DNA of 36,539 bases, taken from the NCBI GenBank assembly GCA_947623945.1, contig CANQHU010000020.1, positions 1 through 36,539 on the forward strand, read 5' to 3'. This DNA is from an uncultured Clostridia bacterium (GTDB taxonomy: Bacteria; Bacillota; Clostridia; TANB77; CAG-508). The notes beneath the pieces were generated by a model that was not told the origin of the DNA, ran no database searches, and saw only the letters and a program-made list of their open reading frames with translations. Of this stretch, positions 16,666 through 25,699 are shown piece by piece (positions within the stretch are counted from its first letter, which is position 1; each line of letters opens with the position of its first letter). The position numbers and the translations under genes were made by a program.

Positions 16666-17094
16666 ATATTTATTGTAAAACAGGAATAAAAGTATCTTTC
16701 CCAATCATTGCAGACAGAAATGGAGAAATAGCCAGAAAATATGGAATGATTTCAAGTGACATTAGTAATACAGAAACAGTTAGAAATGTATTCATAGTTG
16801 ATGATAAAGGAATTATTAGAACCATTTTAATTTATCCACTAAACATTGGAAGATTTATACCAGAGATAATTAGAATAGTTCAAGCACTTCAAATGGCAGA
16901 ATGTAGCAAGCGGTTCTACTGCTGCAAACTGGATGCCAAATCAACCAGTAATTATTCCATCACCACAAACATTTGAGGCTTTACAAGCTAGAAAGGAAGA
17001 AATTGAAAAGAATAAAAACGGAATCAGCTGGTATTTGAGTTTTAAAGAGCCACCAGAAAATTGTACTCTTAGCACAAGCAAAAAGTTGCAATAA
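16647..17094 (+). CDS. Peroxiredoxin, 3' part, with one +1 CGG shift
   Basis: This continues the peroxiredoxin after the inserted element: LAWVYDIYCKTGIKVSFPII..., then RNVFIVDDKGIIRTILIYP, typical of the Prx6-like group. At 16911 an extra C (AAG C GGT) must be skipped to reach G172 and the conserved STAANWMPNQPVIIPSPQTF tail; 60 further codons end at TAA 17094. Unshifted translation stops about 21 codons after the CGG. The same gene therefore needs both element excision and the CGG frameshift. Residues between the element end and 16650 come from att sequence. Confidence 0.85.
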
Positions 17095-17101
17095 GTAGGT
17101 A

Positions 17102-17143
17102 AATAAAAGGTAGATAATTAGTTGAAATTATCGACCTTTTATT
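17102..17143 (+). terminator. Terminator after the peroxiredoxin gene
   Basis: An 18-bp stem with one mismatch: AATAAAAGGT-aGATAATT (17102-17119) pairs with AATTATC-gACCTTTTATT (17126-17143). The A/T-rich right side supports bidirectional termination. Confidence 0.7.
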
Positions 17144-17197
17144 ATATAATTATGAAAAAATAAAAACATAATATAAGATTATAAGTGAGGTTTAATT

Positions 17198-17827
17198 ATG
17201 ATAGAAAATGTAGAAGTACTATGTCATAGTAGTATTAAATTTAGTAAAGAAGAAATAATATATTTTGATCCATTTAAAATAAAAGAAAATTATAAAGATG
17301 CAAACATAATATTTATTACACATTCTCATTATGACCATTTTTCAGAAGAAGATATAAATAAGGTAAGAAACGACAATACATTAATTTTTATAACAAACGA
17401 CCTATATGAAAAAACACTCGATTTAGGATTTAAAAAAGAAAATATAATTATTGTAGAGCCAAATAAAGAATATAAAATAGAAAATATAGAGATAAAAACA
17501 ATACCAGCATACAATATAAACAAAAAATTTCACTCAAAGCAAAACAATTGGGTAGGATATATAATAAAAATAGATAGTATTACATATTACATAGCAGGTG
17601 ATACAGATATTACAGAAGAAAATAAAAAGGTAAAATGTGATGTTGCTTTTGTTCCAATAGGTGGAACTTATACAATGAATTTTAAAGAAGCATCTGACTT
17701 AATAAATATTATTAAACCTAAAATTGCAGTACCAATTCATTATGGAAGTATTGTTGGTTCAAAGCAAGATGCAATTGAATTTACTAAACTGTTAAATAAA
17801 GAAATTGAGACAGGAGTGGTATTATGA
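17198..17827 (+). CDS. Metallo-beta-lactamase-fold metal-dependent hydrolase
   Basis: This 209-residue member of the UlaG/YtkL-like branch has HSHYDH (HxHxDH) near residue 47, the YIAGDTD metal-bridging Asp near residue 133, and PIHYG with the last His near residue 180. It probably acts as a cytoplasmic hydrolase on a phosphoester or lactone; the substrate is unknown. Its stop overlaps the next start (ATGA), so it is co-translated with the RhuM-Doc gene. Confidence 0.85.
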   Translation: MIENVEVLCHSSIKFSKEEIIYFDPFKIKENYKDANIIFITHSHYDHFSEEDINKVRNDNTLIFITNDLYEKTLDLGFKKENIIIVEPNKEYKIENIEIKTIPAYNINKKFHSKQNNWVGYIIKIDSITYYIAGDTDITEENKKVKCDVAFVPIGGTYTMNFKEASDLINIIKPKIAVPIHYGSIVGSKQDAIEFTKLLNKEIETGVVL

Positions 17828-18771
17828 ACGAAAAAAAGAATGAAATCGTTTTATTTGAAAATCAAGGGGTAAAATTAGAAGTAAACTTAAAAGATGAAAC
17901 TGTATGGCTTACACAAGAACAAATGTCAAAATTGTTTCAAAAAGCAAAATCCACTATTAATGAGCATATAAAGAATATATACAAAGAAGGTGAATTAATA
18001 GAAAAAGAAACAATGACTAAATTCGGAAATTCCGAATTTGCTGATAAACCAACTAACTATTATAATTTAGATATGATTATATCAGTTGGATATCGAGTAA
18101 AATCTCAAAATGGTATTTTGTTTAGAAAATGGGCAAGCAAAGTATTAAAAGACTATATGTTAAAGGGATATGCTATAAACCAAAAAAGATTAGAATATTT
18201 AGAAAAAACAATAAAAATAATAGACATTGCAAATAGAATAGATGAAAGATTAGAAGGAAATGATGCAAAAGAAATACTAAAAGTAATTGGAGATTACTCA
18301 AAAGCACTTGATTTATTAGATGACTATGATCACAGAACATTAAAAAAAGTAAAAGGAAATGTAGATGAAAGAAAAATTGAATATAGAGAATGTTTAAAAG
18401 TTATAGATAAATTAAGATTTAATCAAGAGAGCTCTTTATTTGCAGTAGAAAGAGATAAAGGATTAGAATCAATTATAGGAAATATTTACCAAAGTTTTAG
18501 TGGACAAGATATCTATAAAAGTATAGAAGAAAAGGGAGCAAATTTTTTATATTTAATAGTAAAAAATCATGTATTTGCAGATGGTAATAAAAGAATTGCA
18601 GCAACATTATTTATATACTTTTTAAATTTTTATGGTATTTTATATCAAAATGGAAATCAAATAATAGATAATAATACTTTGACTGCACTTACTTTATTAA
18701 TAGCAGAATCAAATCCAAAAGAAAAAGATGTAATTATAGATTTAATAATGAATTTTTTGACTAATGATTAA
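17824..18771 (+). CDS. RhuM-family N-domain fused to a Doc/Fic domain
   Basis: The first ~130 residues match the RhuM virulence family: VWLTQEQMSKLFQKAKSTINEHIKNIY (helix-turn-helix-like), then NYYNLDMIISVGYRVKS and FRKWA. The C-terminal ~130 residues are a Doc/Fic domain with HVFADGNKRIAATLF, the HxFxxGNxR AMPylase/phosphotransferase motif. Such fusions are often found near defence or toxin systems. No separate Phd-like antitoxin gene is visible, so intramolecular or phage-triggered control is possible. Length is 315 residues. Confidence 0.85.
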   Translation: MNEKKNEIVLFENQGVKLEVNLKDETVWLTQEQMSKLFQKAKSTINEHIKNIYKEGELIEKETMTKFGNSEFADKPTNYYNLDMIISVGYRVKSQNGILFRKWASKVLKDYMLKGYAINQKRLEYLEKTIKIIDIANRIDERLEGNDAKEILKVIGDYSKALDLLDDYDHRTLKKVKGNVDERKIEYRECLKVIDKLRFNQESSLFAVERDKGLESIIGNIYQSFSGQDIYKSIEEKGANFLYLIVKNHVFADGNKRIAATLFIYFLNFYGILYQNGNQIIDNNTLTALTLLIAESNPKEKDVIIDLIMNFLTND

Positions 18772-18786
18772 AAAATTATAAAACAA

Positions 18787-18875
18787 TAATTATTTTATCA
18801 ACGCAAACATTTGAAATCTTACAAAATAGAAATGCAGAAATAATGGATAAAATAAGAAAAAATAGTTGTTATTTT
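18787..18875 (+). pseudogene. Remnant of a second peroxiredoxin C-terminus
   Basis: In one frame the DNA reads ...STQTFEILQNRNAEIMDKI..., which aligns with SPQTFEALQARKEEIEKN of the interrupted peroxiredoxin at about 16965-17020. No start or upstream conserved sequence remains. It is a decayed paralogue fragment left between the RhuM-Doc gene and the response regulator promoter. Confidence 0.65.
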
Positions 18876-18892
18876 AAAAGAAAAATATTAGA

Positions 18893-18928
18893 ATTTTCAA
18901 TAATTTTTCAATGTTCAAGTAATATAAT
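18893..18928 (+). promoter_or_regulatory. Response-regulator box and -10 of the two-component operon
   Basis: A 23-bp box (18893-18915) contains two direct TTTTCAAT units 11 bases apart and ends in GTT. Seven bases later is TATAAT (18923-18928). OmpR-type regulators bind direct repeats about 10-11 bp apart, placed where a -35 would be. The identical box with identical spacing occurs before the export operon at 20884. Confidence 0.8.
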
Positions 18929-18953
18929 GTCAAAAAAAGGAGGGGCAAACTTT

Positions 18954-19634
18954 ATGAAAATACTAATTATAGAAGATGAATATAGCCTAGCAGATGCAAT
19001 ATCAGAAACATTAAAAAAAGAAAATTTTATGACTAATATTATTACAGATGGAGAAGAAGGAGAAAATGAGGCATTAACAGGTATCTATGATTTAATTTTG
19101 TTAGATATAATGTTACCAAATAAAGATGGCTTCAAAATACTAGATAGCTTACAAAAAGCAAAAATAGAAACACCTGTTATTATATTAACTGCAAAATCAG
19201 AAATTTATGATAAATTAAATGGACTAGAAAATGGAGCAGATGACTATATTACAAAACCTTTTCATATAAAAGAATTAGTAGCTAGAATTAAAGTTGTTTT
19301 AAAACGAAAGACAGATGTAAAAGATTTAAGCATTATACAATATGAAGATTTATCCTTAAATTTAAGAAACGGAAAAATCTCTTGTCAAAATAATGAGATA
19401 ACAATTAATGGTAAGGAATTAGAACTACTTGAAATACTTATGATTAATAAAAATCAAGCAGTAAGTAGAGAAATATTAGCAGATAAGATTTGGGGATATA
19501 ATAGTGATGCAGAATATAATAATGTAGAAGTATATATATCATTTTTAAGAAAAAAATTAAAATTACTAAAATCAAAAGTTGAAATAAAAACAGTAAGAGG
19601 AATTGGATATATTTTGGAGGTACAAAATGATTGA
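18954..19634 (+). CDS. OmpR-family response regulator
   Basis: This 226-residue regulator has an N-terminal receiver domain (acidic pocket IEDE, phospho-acceptor D51 in LILLDIMLP, T and K of LTAK and TKPF). The C-terminal winged helix contains LTINGKELELLEIL-like sequence and TVRGIGYIL. ATG 18954 follows AAAGGAGGGGCAAACTTT; longer upstream frames run into the peroxiredoxin remnant and are rejected. Its end overlaps the kinase start by eight bases. It probably regulates its own operon and the export operon through the repeated box. Confidence 0.93.
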   Translation: MKILIIEDEYSLADAISETLKKENFMTNIITDGEEGENEALTGIYDLILLDIMLPNKDGFKILDSLQKAKIETPVIILTAKSEIYDKLNGLENGADDYITKPFHIKELVARIKVVLKRKTDVKDLSIIQYEDLSLNLRNGKISCQNNEITINGKELELLEILMINKNQAVSREILADKIWGYNSDAEYNNVEVYISFLRKKLKLLKSKVEIKTVRGIGYILEVQND

Positions 19635-20826
19635 AAAATTAAGGAAAAGAATTTTCTATCTTGTTTTTATATCTATATCAATTATTGTTTTGGGAGTAAT
19701 TATTCTATTTGCAATACTTAATTATCATAATACAATAAATACAGCAGTAATGATGATAAATAGAATGGCACAAATCGGTTTAATTAGAGAAGAACCTGAT
19801 AAACCTCCAAGACAAGAAACTATTGAAAAGCAAAGAGAAATTGAAGGAGTATATCATGTTATAGTTAAAGATGGCAGTATTGATAACAGCTTAACAGATA
19901 TTGATGAAAAAATAGAAGAGTATGCTTTGGAAATAAGCAAGAAAAATGTAAGAGATGATTCTGGTATTAAAGGTAATTATATATATAATGTAAGAAAAAG
20001 AGGAGAAAATACCTTTGAAATAACATTTATGGAAAACGAAGATGCAATAAATCGTGCAAATTCAATATTATTAGTTTCAGTTGTACTTGGTATTCTTTCG
20101 CTAATTGCTATATACATAGGTGCAAAAAAAATATCAAGAACTATTGTAAAACCAGTAAAAGAAACTTTTGAAAAACAAAAACAGTTTATATCAGATGCTT
20201 CACACGAATTAAAAACACCACTTGCAGTTATAGAGGCAAATGCAGATGTATTAGAAAATGAACTTCAAGATAATAAATGGATAAAATATATTCAAAATGA
20301 AATTGAAAGCATGAATAAACTAATTAATGAGTTATTGATGTTAGCTAAAATTGAAAATATAGATAGTATTAGAGAATTAAAGCAAATTAATTTATCAAAA
20401 GAATTAGAAATTATTATTTCAATGTTTGAAAGTATGGCTTATGAGAAAAAAATAACAATTGATAGTAATATTAAGGAAAATATAATGTTAAAGGCAAATA
20501 AAGAAGATATTGAACACATTGTATCTACTTTGTTAGATAATGCAATAAAACATACTGAATCTAAAAATCAAGTAATAGTAGAACTGAATAAAGAAAAAAA
20601 TGACATTATTATTCAAGTAAAGAATTACGGAGATCCTATTCCAGAAGGAGAAAGAGAAAAAATATTTGAAAGATTTTATAGGATAGATAAATCGAGAAAT
20701 AGGAAAGAAAAACGATATGGATTAGGCTTAGCTATAGCAAAATCTACAGTAGAAAAATACAATGGCAAAATAGAAGTTTCATATAAAGATCACTTTACAA
20801 TTTTTAAAGTAAATATTCCAGTTTAA
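19627..20826 (+). CDS. Sensor histidine kinase
   Basis: This 399-residue membrane kinase has TM1 at about residues 10-32, an extracytoplasmic sensor loop of about 110 residues including EEPDKPPRQE, and TM2 at about 147-166. A HisKA domain has H193 in SDASHELKTP, and the ATPase domain has NAIKH and YGLGLAIAK. It is the partner of the preceding OmpR-type regulator, by overlap and family. The Pro-rich sensor loop echoes a Pro-Pro-Asp-Arg motif in proteins of the downstream operon. Confidence 0.93.
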   Translation: MIEKLRKRIFYLVFISISIIVLGVIILFAILNYHNTINTAVMMINRMAQIGLIREEPDKPPRQETIEKQREIEGVYHVIVKDGSIDNSLTDIDEKIEEYALEISKKNVRDDSGIKGNYIYNVRKRGENTFEITFMENEDAINRANSILLVSVVLGILSLIAIYIGAKKISRTIVKPVKETFEKQKQFISDASHELKTPLAVIEANADVLENELQDNKWIKYIQNEIESMNKLINELLMLAKIENIDSIRELKQINLSKELEIIISMFESMAYEKKITIDSNIKENIMLKANKEDIEHIVSTLLDNAIKHTESKNQVIVELNKEKNDIIIQVKNYGDPIPEGEREKIFERFYRIDKSRNRKEKRYGLGLAIAKSTVEKYNGKIEVSYKDHFTIFKVNIPV

Positions 20827-20860
20827 AGGTAGTGTTTAAAGGCATTACCTTTATTTTTTT
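20825..20860 (+). terminator. Terminator after the histidine kinase gene
   Basis: AAAGGTAgTG (20825-20834) pairs with CAtTACCTTT (20843-20852) around an 8-base loop, then T's. The stem overlaps the kinase stop codon. Confidence 0.75.
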
Positions 20861-20883
20861 AAAAAATTTTTTAATATTTAATC

Positions 20884-20919
20884 ATTTTCAATAATTTTTC
20901 AATGTTTGTATTGTATAGT
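20884..20919 (+). promoter_or_regulatory. Response-regulator box and -10 of the export operon
   Basis: A 23-bp box (20884-20906) is identical to 18893-18915 and lies seven bases before TATAGT (20914-20919). It is the probable activated promoter of the fusion protein-ABC operon, controlled by the adjacent two-component system. Confidence 0.82.
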
Positions 20920-20944
20920 AACAAATAAGAAGTTTAGGAGGTAA

Positions 20945-21953
20945 ATGATGAAAAAGAAAATATTACTTATTATATTTATTATTATATTAATTGTAGGAAG
21001 TTTTATTATTGGTAGGCAAGTAGGATTAAATGCAGAAGATGATAAAACACAAATAATTACTAGAGAAGAAACAGTATCAAATCATGACATCAAAAAAACA
21101 TTAACTGCATCTGGAACAGTTGAAGCAAAGACAACAGAAAAGTTGGAATTAGAAACAACCAAATATTTCAAAACAATGTGTGTAGAAAATGATGATACAG
21201 TAAAGGCAGGAGAAAATATATTAGAATACACAAATGGAAGCTATCTTACAGCACCTTATGATTGTGTTGTAATAAGTTCAAATGTTCCAGAAACTGAAAA
21301 TAAATGTACTTCATCAAATTATATAGAAGTTTCAAATTTAGATACATTGATAACAACAATTTCAATAAACGAAAATGAAATAAATTCTGTAGCTGTTGGG
21401 CAAGAAGTAGAAATAACATTAACTGCTGATGAGAGTAAAACATATACAGGTAAAATTACAAAATTAGATTCAGTTGGAAGTTATCAAACTTCTGGAACTA
21501 CATTTTCAGGTACAGTAGAATTTGAAAATGATGATACAGTAAAACTTCGGAATGAGTACATCATGCACAGTTATATTAAAAGAAGAAAAAGAAGTAATTA
21601 GTGTTCCGATAGATAGTATTTCAGAAAATAGTGATGGAAAACAATATGTAACAAAAATAAACGAAGATGGAGAGACAGAGGAAGTAATAGTTGAAACTGG
21701 AATTGCAGATGAAAATTATGTTCAAATCTTATCAGGATTATCATTAAATGACAAAATACAAATAGAAACAGAAGTAACAGAAAGTACAAATAATTCTAAT
21801 AATAATCAAGGAATGTTTGGAAATTTTGGAGGACAAATGGGAGGAGAACAAAAAGGATTTAGGCAAAATGGAGGAATGACAAATGGTACTGGAGAGCCAC
21901 CAACTGATAGAGGGCAAATGAAACAAAGTGTACAAAAAGAGGCAGAGCCTTAA
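20945..21953 (+). CDS. Periplasmic-adaptor-like membrane fusion protein, read through one +1 CGG shift
   Basis: This HlyD/MacA-like protein has an N-terminal signal anchor (ILLIIFIIILIVGSFIIG) followed by a shortened lipoyl-like and beta-barrel region. NGSYLTAPYDCVV and a second cysteine in NKC recur in the 24980 paralogue. The C at 21548 must be skipped (CTT C GGA) to give G202 of KLGMSTSCTVIL, the conserved final barrel strand. The full product is then 335 residues, with a Gly/Asn-rich tail including GEPPTDRG. It presumably links the ABC transporter to the cell surface. It starts MMKKK after TTAGGAGGTAA. Confidence 0.88.
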
Positions 21954-21986
21954 TAAGTAAAAACAAAATTAGGAAAGGAAAAAAAT

Positions 21987-22662
21987 ATGATAGAACTTAA
22001 AAATATTTGTAAGTCCTTCGTGCTAGGAGGAGAAGAAATAAAAGCATTAGATGATGTAAGTTTTAATGTAAAAAAAGGTGAGTTTGTTTCTATTATTGGA
22101 CCTTCTGGCTCAGGAAAATCTACATTGATGAATATATTAGGATTATTAGATGTTGCAGATAAAGGAGAATACATTTTAGATAATATAACAATCAAAAACG
22201 CAAGTGACAATACATTATCTGAAATAAGAAATAAAAAAATAGGTTTTATTTTTCAAAACTTTAATTTGTTACCTAAATTAAATGCAATAGAAAATATACA
22301 AGTACCTTTAATGTATAGAGGAATAAAACATGAAGAATCAAAAAAGATAGCTTATGAGTATTTGGAAAAAGTTGGATTAAAGGGTAGAGAAAAACATTTA
22401 CCTTCACAATTATCAGGAGGACAACAACAAAGAGTAGCAATAGCAAGGGCTATTGCTCGGAAATCCAGAAATAATATTAGCAGATGAACCAACAGGTGCA
22501 TTGGATTCTAAAACAAGTGCTGAATTAATGAATTTACTAGAAAAATTAAATGAAGAAGGTCAAACAATAATATTAATTACCCATGACGTAAATGTAGCTA
22601 AAAGAGCAAAAAGAATTGTAAGAATATCAGATGGAAAATTGTACGAAGGAGAGGAGGTATAA
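21987..22662 (+). CDS. MacB/LolD-type ABC transporter ATPase, read through one +1 CGG shift
   Basis: The product is 224 residues when the C at 22458 is skipped (GCT C GGA), the usual length for this family. Walker A is GPSGSGKST (38-46), the signature is LSGGQQQR (142-149), and Walker B is [12 protein letters not shown] (162-173). The shift falls exactly between signature and Walker B, at G158 of ARAIAGNPEIIL. Without it the protein would lack Walker B and the H-loop (ITHD) and could not hydrolyse ATP. It pairs with the FtsX-like permease immediately downstream. Confidence 0.92.
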
Positions 22663-22664
22663 TT

Positions 22665-23846
22665 TTGGAAAAGACAATAAGTATATTTAAAGAAGCATTA
22701 AAAAACATTATTAGTAATAAATTAAGGTCTAGTCTTACAATGCTTGGTCTTATTATTGGAATTATGTCTGTTATCCTTTTAGTAGGTATTGGAACAGGAG
22801 CAACAACAAATGTTACATCTAGTGTTAAATCTTTGGGAACAGGAACACTAACAGTTTCAATAAATTCAGAAAGTGATACTACTCTCGAATATGAACAAAT
22901 AGATGATTTTAAAAAGATAAGTAATATCGAAAGTGTAGCACCATATAAAAATGTATCAGGAACAGTAAGCAAAGGAACGTTAACTTCAAGAGGAGCAAGT
23001 ATTTTAGCTACAATACCTGAATATATAAATGTAATGAATTTAAAAATAGAAGCTGGAAGATTATTATCAAATATAGATATAGAAAATATGAGCAAAGTGT
23101 GTTTAATTGGAAATAGTTTGACAGATACATTATTTGAGAATACAAAAATAAAAGATATTGTTGGGCAAACAATTAGTATTGATGGAGATAAATATACAGT
23201 AATAGGAGTTTTAACAAAAACAGGTAGTTCAATGGGAAATAATGTAGATAACAATATTATTATTCCATTTACAACAGCAAAATATTTAGGAAGTGATACA
23301 AGTATTAATAATTTGTATATTAAAGTACAAGATGAAAAACTAATTGATATGACAACAAAACAGATAGAAAGTTATTTAGAAAGAAATTTATCTATAGAAT
23401 CTGACTATTATAGTGTAACTTCACAAGACAGTATGTTAGATACAATGTCAGATATTACTTCAACTCTTTCATTATTGCTTGGTGGTATTGCAAGTATATC
23501 ATTAATTGTTGGAGGAATAGGTGTAATGAATGTTATGCTAGTTTCTGTAACAGAAAGAACGAAAGAAATAGGAATAAGAAAGGCATTAGGAGCAAAAAGA
23601 AGGGACATATTAGTACAATTTTTAGTAGAATCGTTAATTTTATGTATTTTAGGTGGAACAATAGGTGTGCTTCTAGGAATAGGAGTAGGAACAATATTAC
23701 AAACATTTGGATTTAACTTTAATAGCAGTTCAGGTATAATAATTATTTCATTTATTGCAAGTAGTTTAATAGGATTAATATTTGGAATATTCCCTGCATA
23801 TAAAGCTGCAAAACTAAACCCAATTGAAGCACTACGAACTGATTAA
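22665..23846 (+). CDS. MacB/FtsX-type ABC transporter permease
   Basis: This 393-residue permease has one N-terminal membrane segment (SLTMLGLIIGIMSVILLVGIG), a large extracytoplasmic MacB_PCD-like domain, and three C-terminal segments. GGIGVMNVMLVSVTERTKEIGIRKALGA is the classic FtsX motif. It starts at TTG after GAAGGAGAGGAGGTATAAT, two bases after the ATPase stop. With the ATPase and two fusion proteins it forms a MacAB-like exporter for a peptide, lipid or antibiotic. Confidence 0.93.
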   Translation: MEKTISIFKEALKNIISNKLRSSLTMLGLIIGIMSVILLVGIGTGATTNVTSSVKSLGTGTLTVSINSESDTTLEYEQIDDFKKISNIESVAPYKNVSGTVSKGTLTSRGASILATIPEYINVMNLKIEAGRLLSNIDIENMSKVCLIGNSLTDTLFENTKIKDIVGQTISIDGDKYTVIGVLTKTGSSMGNNVDNNIIIPFTTAKYLGSDTSINNLYIKVQDEKLIDMTTKQIESYLERNLSIESDYYSVTSQDSMLDTMSDITSTLSLLLGGIASISLIVGGIGVMNVMLVSVTERTKEIGIRKALGAKRRDILVQFLVESLILCILGGTIGVLLGIGVGTILQTFGFNFNSSSGIIIISFIASSLIGLIFGIFPAYKAAKLNPIEALRTD

Positions 23847-23859
23847 GGAGGAAATTGTG

Positions 23860-24990
23860 ATGAGTAAGAAAATAAAGATAGGAATTAGTATTTTATTATT
23901 AGTAATAATGATTAGTGTTCATGTTTCTTATGCTATAGGAAGTCAAAATGAAAAAGATTTTTTCAAAGTAAACAAAGAAGAAATATCACCAGAAGAAACA
24001 TTAGAAATGACATTTGATATATCTAGTTTAAAATATAATAAGTTTAAAATATTGCTAAAATCAAATGTTAATTCAGAAGATATTTATACAGAGAATAATC
24101 AAGAAAATGTATCAATAGATAATGATGAAAATGCTATTAGCATTGATGTAGATAAAGAAAAGTTAAGTTTAAACGAAATTAAGCTATATTATCCAATACC
24201 AAAGGAAATGGCAATTGGAACAAAAATACAATTTACTGCTCAAATAATAGTAAATAATGAGATAAAAGAAGAAAATAAAACAACAAATACTACTCGAGAT
24301 AATACAGTTGCTAATGAATTAGAAGTAGATAATAATAATACTAAAAATTTAGAAAATAAAATCAAACCAGATAACAATACTCAAAATTTAGAAAATGAAA
24401 TTAAAAAAGATAATAATAATCAAGAAGAAGTTGTTACAGAGAAAATTAGTAAAACAATTACAGTAGTAGAAAAAAAGATAGAAACTGATAAAAATGATGC
24501 AGATAAAGAGCAAAGCGAAGATAAAAATCCAAATGAATCTAAAATTCCTAACACAGAAAAAAATAATTCTAATCAAGAAAAAACAAATAATCAAAGTGAA
24601 AAAATGTCTAGTAGCAATATGAGTAATCAAAAAATGAGCAGTAACATAAATTCAGGTTCTAGTTTATCTAATTTAAGTATAAATAATGAAAATCAAGCAA
24701 CTTATAATGGATCAAATAACAATTATTTATCAAAATTAGAAATAGATGGAATGGAATTAAATACATCATTTAATAAAGAATATCAAACTTATTTCATAAA
24801 AACTAATAGTACAAATACTATAAATGTTATTGCAACGGCAGAAGATAGTACTGCTAAAATAAATATAACAGGAAATGATACTATACAAAATGGAAATAAT
24901 AAAATCTTAATATCAGTAACAGCTGAAAATGGAAATGTTCGTTATTATAGAATTTTTGTAAATTGTGAGGAGGAAGTAGATGAAACATAA
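23860..24990 (+). CDS. Secreted protein with C-terminal cadherin-like beta-sandwich domain
   Basis: This 376-residue protein has a signal peptide (ISILLLVIMISVHVSYA), an N-terminal beta-rich domain to about residue 140, and a long Asn/Lys/Glu-rich linker. The C-terminal ~85 residues are a cadherin-like beta-sandwich (YLSKLEIDGMEL..., then NGNNKILISVTAENGNVRYYRI). It starts after AAGGAGGAAATTGTG and overlaps the next gene by 11 bases. It probably acts outside the membrane as a surface or partner protein of the exporter. An ATG-less frame from 23824 was rejected. Confidence 0.75.
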   Translation: MSKKIKIGISILLLVIMISVHVSYAIGSQNEKDFFKVNKEEISPEETLEMTFDISSLKYNKFKILLKSNVNSEDIYTENNQENVSIDNDENAISIDVDKEKLSLNEIKLYYPIPKEMAIGTKIQFTAQIIVNNEIKEENKTTNTTRDNTVANELEVDNNNTKNLENKIKPDNNTQNLENEIKKDNNNQEEVVTEKISKTITVVEKKIETDKNDADKEQSEDKNPNESKIPNTEKNNSNQEKTNNQSEKMSSSNMSNQKMSSNINSGSSLSNLSINNENQATYNGSNNNYLSKLEIDGMELNTSFNKEYQTYFIKTNSTNTINVIATAEDSTAKINITGNDTIQNGNNKILISVTAENGNVRYYRIFVNCEEEVDET

Positions 24991-25645
24991 AAAAATAATT
25001 ATTGCATTAAGTATAATCATATTAATTGTAATTATTGTAGTTTGTTTTATTGTTTTTTCTAAAAAAGATAATTCAGAAGACTTTGCGATTCAAAGACCAA
25101 ATATGGAAAATATGGAATGGCAAGATAAAGCGAAAACTGGAGAACTAGAAAATAGAACACGAAAAAATCAAACAACAACTTTAAGCGAAAATTCAGAAAT
25201 TACATCTGCTACTTCTGAAAAAGTAGAATTACATGCTACTTATTATTTAAGTGAAGTTTATGTAGAAGCAAAACAATATGTAGAAAAAGGTACAAATATT
25301 TTAAAATATACTAATGGAACATATTTAACAGCACCTTATGATTGTTATATTGTAGAATTAAATCTTCCAGAAATAGGAAATAAATGTTTAAACAGCCATT
25401 ATGTGCAAATAGAAAGTAAAAATATGTTATCTGTTTCAATGAAAGTTGATGAAACTCAAATAAATAATATAGATATAGGAAAAGAAGCAACTATTGAAGT
25501 CACAGCAATTGATAAAAAATATACAGGATATATTACACATATAGGTAGCATTGCAACTAATGGAAAATTTGATGTAACAATAGAATTTGAAAATGATGGG
25601 AATGTAATGATAGGTATGACAGCAGGTGTTGAAATAACTATATAG
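24980..25645 (+). CDS. Short HlyD-like membrane fusion protein
   Basis: This 221-residue paralogue of the 20945 protein has a signal anchor (IIIALSIIILIVIIVVCFIVF), then NGTYLTAPYDCYIVELNLPEIGNKC, matching NGSYLTAPYDC...ENKC there, and an intact GMTAGVEITI end. It lacks the C-terminal extension of the paralogue. The two conserved cysteines outside the membrane could form a disulfide. Two adaptors in one operon suggest a hetero-oligomeric periplasmic-like channel. Confidence 0.8.
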   Translation: MKHKKIIIALSIIILIVIIVVCFIVFSKKDNSEDFAIQRPNMENMEWQDKAKTGELENRTRKNQTTTLSENSEITSATSEKVELHATYYLSEVYVEAKQYVEKGTNILKYTNGTYLTAPYDCYIVELNLPEIGNKCLNSHYVQIESKNMLSVSMKVDETQINNIDIGKEATIEVTAIDKKYTGYITHIGSIATNGKFDVTIEFENDGNVMIGMTAGVEITI

Positions 25646-25699
25646 AAGTTTTCAATATTTTAATGAAAAAAATTTTAATAAAAAAATTGGAGGTAGAAA

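Noticed and set aside
18843-18953. N-terminal extension of the response regulator
   Set aside because: The extension overlaps the promoter box and peroxiredoxin remnant; the ATG at 18954 has a strong AGGAGGGG site and gives the normal receiver-domain start.
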